Origin: Firmicutes bacterium UBA2595
Lineage (GTDB): Bacteria; Bacillota; Thermincolia; Thermincolales; UBA2595
Direction of reading: 5' to 3'
Assembly (NCBI GenBank): GCA_002339745.1
Contig: DDKP01000063.1
Span: 1 to 9,986 of the forward strand
DNA: 9,986 nt
How positions within the stretch are numbered: the stretch's first letter is position 1; each line of letters starts with the position of its first letter. Under the pieces are notes generated by a model that saw only the letters and a list, made by a program, of their open reading frames with translations, was not told the DNA's origin and did no database searches. The position numbers and the translations under genes are program-made. Shown here in pieces: positions 1 to 7,245 of the stretch.

Positions 1-261
1 TTGGCTTCCTTTATGTTTCGTGGTAGCAGGCGCTTTGCGGACCACATGCATCATCCTTCCTTTAATTTTTTCACTTTGTTTGCGCATCTCTCATACTCTT
101 TGAAAATTATGATCCCCGATATCTCTAGGTTTACCATATCCGCCTGAATCAATACGAATTTTATAGCGGTTTTATGTTGGACTTTAATAACAAAAGGACT
201 TTCCCGTTGCTGGGCGAAGTCTATATAATATAAAGACCGTTGAACTCCTGGAGGGGGTAAC
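1..261. other. Upstream region of cls, no firm gene
   Basis: No convincing gene is seen on the plus strand. On the minus strand an open frame runs from an ATG at 263 to a TGA at 51 (about 70 residues, longer if started inside cls). Its last 50 residues have a protein-like mix of hydrophobic and Lys/Glu residues. Its TGA overlaps two ATGs at 54-49 just after an AAGGAAGG purine run, which would suit coupling to a further leftward gene. Against it, the frame has no ribosome binding site at its start and lies antisense to the cls promoter and ribosome binding site. I treat it as unproven. Confidence 0.3.
224..229 (+). promoter_or_regulatory. Possible -10 box of the cls promoter
   Basis: A perfect TATAAT lies 32 nt before the cls start codon, placing a start site near 236 and leaving a short leader with the GGAGGGGGT ribosome binding site at 250-258. 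The -35 position 17-18 nt upstream (around 200-206) matches consensus poorly, so the promoter is weak or needs an activator. Confidence 0.4.
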
Positions 262-1740
262 ATGTGGTCACAGTTTTGGTCTTCATATGGTGAAACAATT
301 GTGGGGTTATATTCAATTTCGACAACCATTCTTGTGGTTGTAGTCAGTTTCCTGATTTTCATGGAAAAGAAAAACCCCTATAAGACTATAGCCTGGTTAG
401 CCGTGCTCAACGTCTTCCCCATTCTCGGTTTTCTAATTTACCTGGTATTCGGCCAGAACCTTCGTAAGCGGAAACTCATCAGGTTCAAGTACATTAACGA
501 AATGAAGCACCTGCAGGGTATAATTGACCGCCAGATAGAATGCATCCAGCACAGCCGCGATTTTGACCAGGAACCCCTTAAATCGAGAAAACAGCTGATT
601 AACCTGCTTTTGCGCAATGCCAATGCTCCTTTCACCAGGAGCAACAGCGCAGAAGTTTTGTCCGACGGCCAAAAAGCCTTCGAAAACATCTTTGCGGCTC
701 TGGAAAAAGCCGAGCATCATATACATCTGGAGTATTATATCCTGCGGAACGATAATATCGGGCAGAGGCTCAAGGAAGTACTGGCCCGCAAGGCGAGAAG
801 CGGGGTCAAGGTGCGGGTTATTTATGACGCGGTAGGAAGCTGGGCCCTCTCCGGAAAATACATTAAAGAGCTGCAGGACAGCGGAGTAAACATCAAACCA
901 TTCCTGCCGGTAATGATGCCTTTCATCAGTAACAGGCTGAACTACCGGAACCACCGCAAGATAATAGTTATTGACGGGAAAGTCGGGTTTACGGGTGGGC
1001 TCAATATAGGTGATGAATACCTGGGATACCATCCACGGCTGGGAAAGTGGCGTGATACTCACCTCCAGTTGGAAGGTACCGCCGTACATTTCCTCCAGGT
1101 AATTTTCCTGCTGGACTGGGATTTTGTCAGCGGAGAAAAACTGCCTGCTCACACCGATAAAGACTACTTTCCCGAGATTAACGGGTTTTCCGGGAAACTG
1201 GTACAAATTGCCGCCAGCGGTCCTGATTCCGACTGGGAAGCGGTCCGCCAGTCGTATTTTGCCTTAATCAATTCAGCCCAGAAATCAATCAAAATAACCA
1301 CGCCATATCTCATCCCAGATGAAGCGATTTCACTGGCGCTGAAAACCGCGGCCCTGAGCGGGGTAGACGTAAAAATCATTCTTCCCGGTATTCCCGACCA
1401 CAAGGTGGTTTTCTGGGCTTCTCAAAGCTATTTTGAAGAACTGATGGAGGCGGGTATAGAAATCTATCTTTACCGTCCGGGCTTCATCCATGCAAAGATT
1501 ATATCGGTGGACGGGGAAGTGGCTTCCCTCGGATCGGCAAACCTTGATATGAGAAGCTTTCAGTTGAACTTTGAAGTTAACGCAATCTTATATGATAAAG
1601 AACTTGTTGACAAACTGGACGCCGATTTCGCCTCAGATATGGCTAACTCGGATAAGATAGATATGATTGACCTTGCTTTTAAACCGTTCCCGGCAAAAAT
1701 CCGCCAGTCCGCAGCCCGTTTGCTGTCACCAATACTTTAG
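262..1740 (+). CDS. cls: Cardiolipin synthase, phospholipase D superfamily
   Basis: Bacterial-type cardiolipin synthase, which condenses two phosphatidylglycerols into cardiolipin and glycerol at the cytoplasmic membrane. Two hydrophobic segments at the N-terminus (about residues 8-33 and 41-63, separated by MEKKNPYKT) form the usual membrane hairpin. Two HKD (PLD) motifs follow: H231-R-K-I-I-V-I-D with a GG-N-I-GDEY tail, and H410-A-K-I-I-S-V-D followed by GSANLDMRS. Both His, Lys and Asp sets are intact. At 492 residues it has the normal length of the family. The ATG at 262 is fixed by the GGAGGGGGT ribosome binding site at 250-258. The gene stands alone and converges with the cis-prenyltransferase gene, stops 25 nt apart. 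It ends in TAG followed at once by TGA, a backup stop that matters if the cell decodes UAG as pyrrolysine. Confidence 0.96.
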   Translation: MWSQFWSSYGETIVGLYSISTTILVVVVSFLIFMEKKNPYKTIAWLAVLNVFPILGFLIYLVFGQNLRKRKLIRFKYINEMKHLQGIIDRQIECIQHSRDFDQEPLKSRKQLINLLLRNANAPFTRSNSAEVLSDGQKAFENIFAALEKAEHHIHLEYYILRNDNIGQRLKEVLARKARSGVKVRVIYDAVGSWALSGKYIKELQDSGVNIKPFLPVMMPFISNRLNYRNHRKIIVIDGKVGFTGGLNIGDEYLGYHPRLGKWRDTHLQLEGTAVHFLQVIFLLDWDFVSGEKLPAHTDKDYFPEINGFSGKLVQIAASGPDSDWEAVRQSYFALINSAQKSIKITTPYLIPDEAISLALKTAALSGVDVKIILPGIPDHKVVFWASQSYFEELMEAGIEIYLYRPGFIHAKIISVDGEVASLGSANLDMRSFQLNFEVNAILYDKELVDKLDADFASDMANSDKIDMIDLAFKPFPAKIRQSAARLLSPIL

Positions 1741-1765
1741 TGATTAGCCACCAGTCATTATTATC

Positions 1766-2437
1766 TTATCCACCCAGGGTGATGTCCTGGGTTTCATACC
1801 ATCTAAGCGCTTCAATCAGGTGCTCGTTTTTGAAATCCGGCCAGTATTCGTCAATGATATAAAAGTCAGAGTATATTGACTGAACAGGTAAGAATCCGCT
1901 GAGCCTTCTCCGCCCTCCCCACCGGATGATGAGGTCAATCCTCGATACATCCGAAGAGGCAATAAAACTCTGAATGCCCCGGCCTTCACCGAGGCTTTCA
2001 TTTTTGGGGGACAGCCCGTGTCTTAAATCCCACTGCCAACCGTAGTTGACAAGAAAATTAATTTTGATTAAACCGCTGCCAAAGGTGACTCGTTCCGTAT
2101 AAGGAAGTAAATCCGGAGGAAAAGAAGGTGAATCAATGTCTCCTATTACCCTAAGGCTAGCGTCACAGCAAGCCAGTCTTTTCACCGACTCTACGCAGGC
2201 TTGTTGGAAGGCCTTTTTTTGCCTGGCCGGCCTTTTTGTATTGTCCTGGGTAAAACCGTAGAAGGTCAGCTCTTTAACGCCTAAAGCCAAGCAGAGACGA
2301 TAGAGCTGGAGCCCAGGTTCAATTCCGTACCGGTAACCACTTTCTTTGGGTAGGCCCCTTGTTTCCGCCCAGCGGCGGTTGCCGTCCGGAATTATCCCTA
2401 TATGATTAGGAATGCGTTTAAACTTGGGTAAGTTCAA
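1766..2437 (-). CDS. uppS: Cis-prenyltransferase (UppS family), atypical paralogue
   Basis: Isoprenyl transferase of the undecaprenyl diphosphate synthase family, which adds isopentenyl units in cis to an allylic diphosphate in the cytosol at the membrane face. The catalytic Asp is D18 in the motif PDGNRRWA (16-24 region). The family signature near the end reads IRWGGRRRLS (171-180) and then FLPVQ, DFY and WPDF (199-202). The housekeeping enzyme usually has MDGNGRWA and IRTGGEQRLSNF, so the Pro, Arg and Trp replacements mark a divergent branch that may make a different chain length or serve a special pathway. At 223 residues it is somewhat short. The start is TTG at 2437 with GGAGGG about 10 nt upstream. 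It is not beside cdsA, frr or other lipid-carrier genes, which supports a second, non-essential copy. The exact product cannot be read from sequence. Confidence 0.88.
   Translation of the reverse strand: MNLPKFKRIPNHIGIIPDGNRRWAETRGLPKESGYRYGIEPGLQLYRLCLALGVKELTFYGFTQDNTKRPARQKKAFQQACVESVKRLACCDASLRVIGDIDSPSFPPDLLPYTERVTFGSGLIKINFLVNYGWQWDLRHGLSPKNESLGEGRGIQSFIASSDVSRIDLIIRWGGRRRLSGFLPVQSIYSDFYIIDEYWPDFKNEHLIEALRWYETQDITLGG
1772..1792 (+). terminator. Hairpin between convergent genes, weak terminator candidate
   Basis: ACCCAGG (1772-1778) and CCTGGGT (1786-1792) form a perfect 7-bp stem with a 7-nt loop, 31 nt after the cls stop, followed only by TTTC. It lies inside the last codons of the convergent prenyltransferase gene. 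It could stop cls transcription, but the short T tract makes that uncertain. Confidence 0.3.
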
Positions 2438-2669
2438 TTCCTGTATTCCCTCCGGACTTAAAACATGGTATATATATTATTTACCTGTTTGCTAAGGATA
2501 TACCAATGGTTAAACAGTGACACAGGACTCCGATACTGTTCAATAATATTGAATATTGAAAAAGGACACATGGTCTCTCAAACCATGTCGAAACTAGGGT
2601 GTTGTATCCGCCAAATTTCGCGTTAAGTTTGCTGTTATTTTTGAAAAAGACATTTAGAGTAAGCCGGGT
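2438..2669. other. AT-rich intergenic region with inverted repeats
   Basis: No gene is seen. The region serves as leader for the leftward prenyltransferase gene. Symmetric sequences include AACAGT (2513-2518) with ACTGTT (2535-2540), the near-perfect palindrome TTCAATAATATTGAA (2539-2553), and the hairpin at 2568-2588 listed separately. A minus-strand TTAGCA with TATACC 17 nt on is a possible but poor promoter. The palindromes could be operators; nothing shows which protein would bind them. Confidence 0.35.
2559..2588 (-). terminator. Weak rho-independent terminator after the BsuPI-like gene
   Basis: On the minus strand ACATGGT and ACCATGT (2588-2582 and 2574-2568) form a perfect 7-bp stem with a 7-nt loop. 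It is followed by GTCC and a run of five T. It sits about 80 nt after the stop of the BsuPI-like gene, which fits a transcript end, but the stem is short and only moderately GC-rich. Confidence 0.45.
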
Positions 2670-3071
2670 TTACGCCACTATCCTGATAAAGGTTGAAGGT
2701 ATGGGAAAAGCCGCGTAACCGGTAAACGTATTCCAGCCTGAAACCCGGTAAACACCAGGCAAGACCCGCCGACCGATACTGGTTATTTGTGGCCATATTT
2801 CCGAGTAGAACAGTGACTGTCCAGGTAATAAGACAATTGTCTCAACCACCGGCAGGAAAGCCCTGCCGTCCGACCATCTCCACACTTCACCCGTTACTCC
2901 GGAAACACTGAAATCGAAACGTTGGCTTGAAGGATAAGTCAGGCTCACCGGCAAGGGTGAGACATTTATTTTATAGAGCCATATTCTTACCGGTTCCCCA
3001 AGGAAATAGATATCCTTATTTGTACCTAAAACAACCTGCAGTCCGCCGGACTGAACAAATGAAACTCCCAT
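2670..3071 (-). CDS. Small BsuPI-like beta-sandwich protein, function unknown
   Basis: The 133-residue product resembles the BsuPI domain (intracellular proteinase inhibitor family). It has the expected order of features: a beta-strand with an SSQRFDFSV segment, the typical GEVWRWSDGRAF stretch, then LLPGQSLFYSEIW, and a final GVYRVSGW strand. In Bacillus the founding member inhibits the intracellular serine protease; most relatives have no tested role and are often exported. No signal peptide or membrane segment is visible here, so it is probably cytosolic. I prefer the ATG at 3071 because GGGGGTG lies 6 nt upstream; an in-frame TTG at 3086 has no ribosome binding site. It stands alone between two terminators. 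The domain call rests on pattern recognition; inhibitor activity is not implied. Confidence 0.72.
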   Translation of the reverse strand: MGVSFVQSGGLQVVLGTNKDIYFLGEPVRIWLYKINVSPLPVSLTYPSSQRFDFSVSGVTGEVWRWSDGRAFLPVVETIVLLPGQSLFYSEIWPQITSIGRRVLPGVYRVSGWNTFTGYAAFPIPSTFIRIVA

Positions 3072-3147
3072 CAAACGCACCCCCAAAATATGTTTTTTAC
3101 TATACTATGATAGGTAAGCTAAAATGACATAAATAAGGGGGTCAGTT

Positions 3148-3187
3148 AAAAAAACGCCCACCAAGTCATCAACCCGGTAAAGCGTTT
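3148..3187 (-). terminator. Rho-independent terminator of the mttB-activator unit
   Basis: On the minus strand AAACGC (3187-3182) pairs with GCGTTT (3157-3152), with an inner ACC/GGT pairing, followed by a run of seven T (3154-3148). It starts 56 nt after the activator stop codon. The T tract and position make this the best terminator in the window. Confidence 0.75.
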
Positions 3188-3242
3188 GTGTCGAAGCACA
3201 TCATTGTTTACAAACCTTCGTTCAGCCATGGGCGGCGGGAGT

Positions 3243-5330
3243 TTATTCGAAGATCCTTGAAATTCCGTATTTCTTCATTTTCTTGACAACCGCAGACTGG
3301 CTGATACCTAAAATATCCGCCATTTCGCGGGTGGTCTTGCAGTGCTGGAGCGCCTGGTAGATAAGTTTCTTTTCTGTTTCCTCCAGGACAACCGGCAGAA
3401 TTTTAGGATTATTATGATTGATATCTTCTATACGCGTCTTTTCCTTCATATCTTCAAGTTGAATCAGATTTCTGTCACTGGTTACTACAAGCCGTTCAAC
3501 GGTGTTTTCCAGTTCACGGATATTGCCGGGCCAGTCGTATTTCAACATGTTCTGGATGACTTCAGGAGAGATTTTCTTATTCAAGCCGTACTTCTTGTTA
3601 AACTTGTTCAGGAAAAAGATAATGAGCGGGACAATGTCTTCCTTTCTTTCCCTCAGTGGCGGGATACAAACCGGTACGACGTTGAGCCGGTAATAGAGGT
3701 CTTCCCTGAAAGTGTTCTGTTTAACCATCTGTTCCAAATCCTGATTAGTAGCCGCTATAAGCCGGAAGTCGACTTTTTTGCTCCTGGTCCCTCCCACCCT
3801 CATGACTTCCCGCTCCTGCAATACTCGCAGCAGCTTAACCTGGAGATTCATGGGCAGGTCGGCAACCTCGTCAAGAAACAGGGTTCCGCCGTCTGCCAGC
3901 TCAATCAGCCCGGCTTTGCCTTCCTTTTTAGCCCCCGTAAAAGCCCCGGATTCGTACCCAAAAAGTTCGGACTCCAACAATGGCTCAGGAATCGCCCCAC
4001 AGTTCAGCTTAATAAAGGGCCCGTCCATGCGGTGGCTGCACTTGTGAATTGAGCGGGCCACCACTTCTTTCCCTACGCCTGTTTCTCCCATAATGAGAAC
4101 GTTGGAATCAACCCTGGCTACTTTGTGGGCCAGCGATACTACCCGTCTCATGGCCATACTGCTGGCAATCATTTCCTCCCGGCCGAGCCGGTCCTTGGTC
4201 GTTTCCAGTTCCTGATAGTAACGCGTAGCCAGCTCCTGCGTGACCTGCAGGTTTAGAATGAGTTCATTCAGATAGTTGATATCCTTTAAAATGATAACTA
4301 CCCGGACCAGTTTGCCGTCACCGTCAAAGACCGGATTGGCGATAAAAAGGAAATCTCTGTCTTTATTTTTATCAATGACGTGCACAGATTTTTTCTTTTC
4401 CAACACCTCGGACACAATGAATCCGGGCAGGCAACCGCTGTCGATCAGGAATTTAATGTCGCCTTCCAGGATTTTGTTGGCTGATATCCCGGTAATCGTT
4501 TCAAAAGCCGAATTTATCCGGATTACTTTTCCGTAATTGTCCATGACCAGTATCCCGTCGTTCATGGACTCCAGGATACCCACCATTTCCAGGTTCAGCC
4601 CTCTCAGCTTGCGCAGCCTTTTATGCAGCTGCTCCTTTTCGGAAATATCCTCAAATACGGCGATGGCGCCGACCACTTCTCTCCCTTTGAAAAGGGGAAA
4701 CCTGTTGCTGCCGAGGATGACATTATCGGCCTGCAGCTTGTCTTTCAATTGAGGTTGTCCTTTTTTTACAACCTCGCATAACTTGGAGTCATGGATAATT
4801 TTATTGATATGGATACCGTATACTTCTTTACCCTTCAACCCCAAAATCTTCTCCGCATTGTGACTGAAATAGACGATTTTACCCTCATCATTAATAACAA
4901 TAATACCGTGAGTTGACAGGTCTATTTTATTGTCAGTGAAGACGGATGGCAGACAATCAATGATATCCTTGCAAACGGTTTTTAGAAAATCGGGGTCAGG
5001 AATGATGCCTGCCATCGTCCCGTTAGGGGCTAAAACAGGTAAAACCGAGACCCCCGAAACCAGGGGAATTTCGGAAATAACTGCCAGCGGGGCGCCGCTG
5101 TTTATTGATGTCACAGATGTCTCTATGTAACTTTCGACCACGGAATCCACCGGTAAACGTTCCTGGCAAACCAGGTTTCTATCCAGGATGCCTGCAAAAA
5201 TCCCGTTCTGAAAAAGCACCGGAATACTCTTAAACCAGCTGTGATTAGCTATAATTCTCGCCTGGCCCACCGTATCGTTAACATATATAAAAGGGGGATT
5301 TACGAGCATTAAGTCGTCTACCCTGATCAA
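3243..5330 (-). CDS. Sigma-54-dependent activator with CBS and PAS sensor domains
   Basis: Enhancer-binding protein that hydrolyses ATP to open promoters held by sigma-54 RNA polymerase. Domain order in 695 residues: a CBS pair (about 1-125), PAS 1 (about 130-235), PAS 2 (about 245-355), a coiled linker, the AAA+ core (about 385-615) and a C-terminal helix-turn-helix (about 650-690, TTREMADILGISQSAVVKK). The core is intact: Walker A GETGVGKE (415-422), sigma-54 contact loop GAFTGA (462-467), Walker B GTLFLDE (482-488) and the WPGNIRELEN motif near 600. The start is TTG at 5330, only 2 nt after the mttB stop, with AGAGGTGG inside the end of mttB as ribosome binding site, so translation is probably coupled. 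No receiver domain is present, so the signal is likely a ligand or redox state read by CBS or PAS. Probable targets are methylamine or one-carbon genes; this is inferred from context. Confidence 0.93.
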   Translation of the reverse strand: MIRVDDLMLVNPPFIYVNDTVGQARIIANHSWFKSIPVLFQNGIFAGILDRNLVCQERLPVDSVVESYIETSVTSINSGAPLAVISEIPLVSGVSVLPVLAPNGTMAGIIPDPDFLKTVCKDIIDCLPSVFTDNKIDLSTHGIIVINDEGKIVYFSHNAEKILGLKGKEVYGIHINKIIHDSKLCEVVKKGQPQLKDKLQADNVILGSNRFPLFKGREVVGAIAVFEDISEKEQLHKRLRKLRGLNLEMVGILESMNDGILVMDNYGKVIRINSAFETITGISANKILEGDIKFLIDSGCLPGFIVSEVLEKKKSVHVIDKNKDRDFLFIANPVFDGDGKLVRVVIILKDINYLNELILNLQVTQELATRYYQELETTKDRLGREEMIASSMAMRRVVSLAHKVARVDSNVLIMGETGVGKEVVARSIHKCSHRMDGPFIKLNCGAIPEPLLESELFGYESGAFTGAKKEGKAGLIELADGGTLFLDEVADLPMNLQVKLLRVLQEREVMRVGGTRSKKVDFRLIAATNQDLEQMVKQNTFREDLYYRLNVVPVCIPPLRERKEDIVPLIIFFLNKFNKKYGLNKKISPEVIQNMLKYDWPGNIRELENTVERLVVTSDRNLIQLEDMKEKTRIEDINHNNPKILPVVLEETEKKLIYQALQHCKTTREMADILGISQSAVVKKMKKYGISRIFE

Positions 5331-5332
5331 AT

Positions 5333-6796
5333 TTAACCACCTCTTTGTAGTCCGGACTTCCTCTCTTCAGCCTCTAGTATTATCCCTCTGATCTTCTGTC
5401 TGATGTTGGACGGTAAAGGGTCAGGCTTATGATAACTCAGAATTGACAAGGCTTTTTCACGAGCTTCAACAGCTACGTCGGGTCTCATCACGAGACTTTC
5501 ATAATCAACCCTGGAGAGACTCCTTCCTCTTACCCTGTGCGGTGACCAGTACTTGGGCGGGAATCCTTTTCTCGCCAAGCAGTCTAACCATTCGGGGTCG
5601 AAAAGTTTGGTAACTCCGTAATCTGCCTTAATGATATCTTTGATGTGTCCTACAATTATATCATCAAGAATTAGCTGGATAAAGCTAAAGGTAACTCCTA
5701 GTTCGATCATACCCATGCCGAAAATCAGGTTTGCTCCGGCCAGGGCAGGAACAGTGGCCGTAATGGATTTTTCATGACCAATCTGGATGTCTGCCAGTTT
5801 AGAGTCACCCTAGGTGCCGCCTACATAACTGGGCAATAAATAGAATTTGGCCATCTCGGCGGCGCCGGCGCTCAACATTCCCAGTTCCGGCGCCCCTACA
5901 GGAGGAGTCAAATTGTTCATATCGAAAATAGTGGAAGAAGACCCATAAATAACCGGCGCGCCCCTGTTGGTCAACTGGTGTAAGACTATTCCTCCCAACA
6001 CTTCGGCATTGTTGACTACCAGTGAACCCGCTAAAGTTACCGGCCCAGTGGCGCCGCTCATCACCATGGGAAGGATATTCACAGGAACCCATGCCCGGGC
6101 AGACTCGATAATAACTTCCGCCACCCCTCGGGGTAGTTGGAGCGGACTGGACGGGCAGACCATGGTTGAGACAATAGGCCGTTTTTTCAATTCCTCCCAT
6201 CCGCCTACAATTGTTGCAGCCATCTTGAAAAATTCTCTGGCTGCCTCGCCGTCTTCCAGGTGGTCATGCTGGCAGTGTTTAACGGTGTTAAGCAAAAAAG
6301 CCTCCGCTTCATGGAGTCCCGCAGTTTCAACAGGCATGTCAGTGGCAACCAGAGTGCTGGTAAATATACTCACATTATCCAGGGCATCACAAACAAGGGC
6401 TGTCAGCCCCACGTCTGTTTTGGTAGCATCATGAATCAACCCGGTCATCGGATCTATCACCCGCGAACCGGCGCCGAAAGTGGTAAAATGTACTCTCTTG
6501 CCGCCCAGATAAACATCATGCTTGGGCTCCCTGGCAGCCAGGATAATATAAGACGGGGCGGAATCGATGGACTCCTCCACCAGGTACGGTGGAATACGGA
6601 CCATTCCGGTGGCAAAATCGACATCTGCGCCCCCTTGTGCCAGTATTTCCAGCGCCTCGGGGCACATTATTTTTATTCCGGTATACTGGAGCACCTTCAG
6701 CGTAGCGCCGTGAATGTCGTCCATCTCTGCACGAGTCAGAGACTTTATTCCAAGGCCCTGCCATCCCGAACCTCTTAATTTCTGGCCTTTAGTCAT
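5333..6796 (-). CDS. mttB: Trimethylamine methyltransferase MttB with in-frame UAG (pyrrolysine)
   Basis: Member of the MttB family (COG5598), which moves a methyl group from trimethylamine, or in non-pyrrolysine relatives from quaternary amines such as glycine betaine, to a cognate corrinoid protein in the cytosol. The frame runs from ATG 6796 through a single TAG at 5812-5810 (codon 329) to TAA at 5333, giving 487 residues if UAG is read. Family homology continues in the same frame on both sides: YVGGT before the amber and GDSKLADIQIGHEK after it, then a normal MttB C-terminus. Length and amber position agree with archaeal MttB as I recall it (about 495 residues, Pyl near 334). Without readthrough the product loses a third of the fold. 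A purine-rich AGGTGGTGAG precedes the start. No corrinoid protein MttC, activase or pyl gene is in the window. Amber could in principle be a nonsense mutation in a non-Pyl gene, but its exact location argues against that. Confidence 0.93.
5810..5812 (-). other. In-frame amber codon, predicted pyrrolysine Pyl329
   Basis: TAG within mttB, flanked in the same frame by GGT (Gly-Thr before, as VGGT) and by GDSK after it. It is the only stop in 488 codons. Downstream on the transcript CTGG and CCAG can form a small 4-bp hairpin about 14 nt after the UAG; this is too weak to call a PYLIS-type element, and such elements are not essential in known systems. Confidence 0.88.
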
Positions 6797-6870
6797 GTAC
6801 TCACCACCTGCCGAACTCAGGCAAAAAGTCTTTTTTAAAAATCTTCTGGAACATCTGTAAATTAAAACAC

Positions 6871-6899
6871 AGTATAATTTATTAGTAACTGCTTATCAA
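6871..6899 (-). promoter_or_regulatory. SigA-type promoter for mttB
   Basis: On the minus strand a -35 box TTGATA (6899-6894) and a -10 box TATACT (6876-6871) are 17 nt apart; each matches consensus at five of six positions. Transcription would start near 6864, giving a leader of about 68 nt before the mttB ATG. No good sigma-54 site (GG-N10-GC) was found in the 450 nt upstream of mttB. Confidence 0.7.
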
Positions 6900-7245
6900 C
6901 AAAAAACAGGTAAATATACATAAATTGAACTTAAACGGTTTTTTGCTTGCCGTTTTTGTTAAATACTGCGCCAACAGTTGCCAACAAGTGTTATCGTTGT
7001 TTTTGTCACTGGAATCCTTTCGGACTTGGGCAAGACCGATTATTTCACTACGTTGTTAGGGGTGAACCTGCGAGGGCTGCCACTACCGAATTAGGCTTTA
7101 TTAGACCGGTTAAACTTCGTCTAACAGTCTTAAGTAGTCATCTCACAGCGATATTGATAAGCAATAAAAGTATTCATTCCTCTTATCGATTTGCTTCGAT
7201 AGAGGAAACGGAAAATCCTATCATTACCAGTTAATGGCAACAAGG
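6900..7245. other. Unexplained intergenic stretch with hairpins
   Basis: About 345 nt between the VWA stop and the mttB promoter, with no supported gene. A plus-strand frame from a TTG at 6947 (95 codons) has no ribosome binding site and no recognisable fold. Inverted repeats seen are AAACGG/CCGTTT (6933-6955 region), TTAGAC (7101-7106) with GTCTAA (7119-7124), and the large hairpin at 7177-7207. The middle (about 6995-7130) is richer in GC than its flanks and could be a degenerate element, a small RNA or an unlisted regulatory RNA. Confidence 0.4.
7177..7207 (-). terminator. Long hairpin after the VWA gene
   Basis: The arms at 7177-7188 and 7197-7207 (TTCCTCT and AGAGGAA outer part, ATCG and CGAT inner part) form 11 base pairs with one bulged T and an 8-nt loop. 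It lies 38 nt after the VWA stop on the minus strand, where a terminator is expected. It is followed by TGAATACTTTTATT, a poor T tract, so it may be an attenuating or RNA-protecting stem instead. Confidence 0.45.

Noticed and set aside
433..1206. Long minus-strand open frame inside cls
   Set aside because: Shadow of cls, which has both HKD motifs and a clear ribosome binding site; no recognisable domain in the antisense product.
3342..4052. Plus-strand frame of 236 codons inside the activator
   Set aside because: Antisense to the conserved AAA+ core and lacks any motif of its own.
5333..5716. Separate 127-residue gene starting at ATG 5716
   Set aside because: It is the in-frame C-terminus of mttB; the frame joins through TAG and homology covers the 30 codons before this ATG.
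6960..7140. tRNA-Pyl or another tRNA upstream of mttB
   Set aside because: No CTCTAAA anticodon loop, cloverleaf or CCA end could be built on either strand.
6947..7234. Plus-strand 95-codon frame from TTG
   Set aside because: No ribosome binding site, no recognisable fold, and it spans hairpin sequence.
6797..7245. Sigma-54 promoter upstream of mttB
   Set aside because: The nearest candidate, TTGGCAACTGTTGGCGC on the minus strand near 6985-6968, has wrong spacing between GG and GC.
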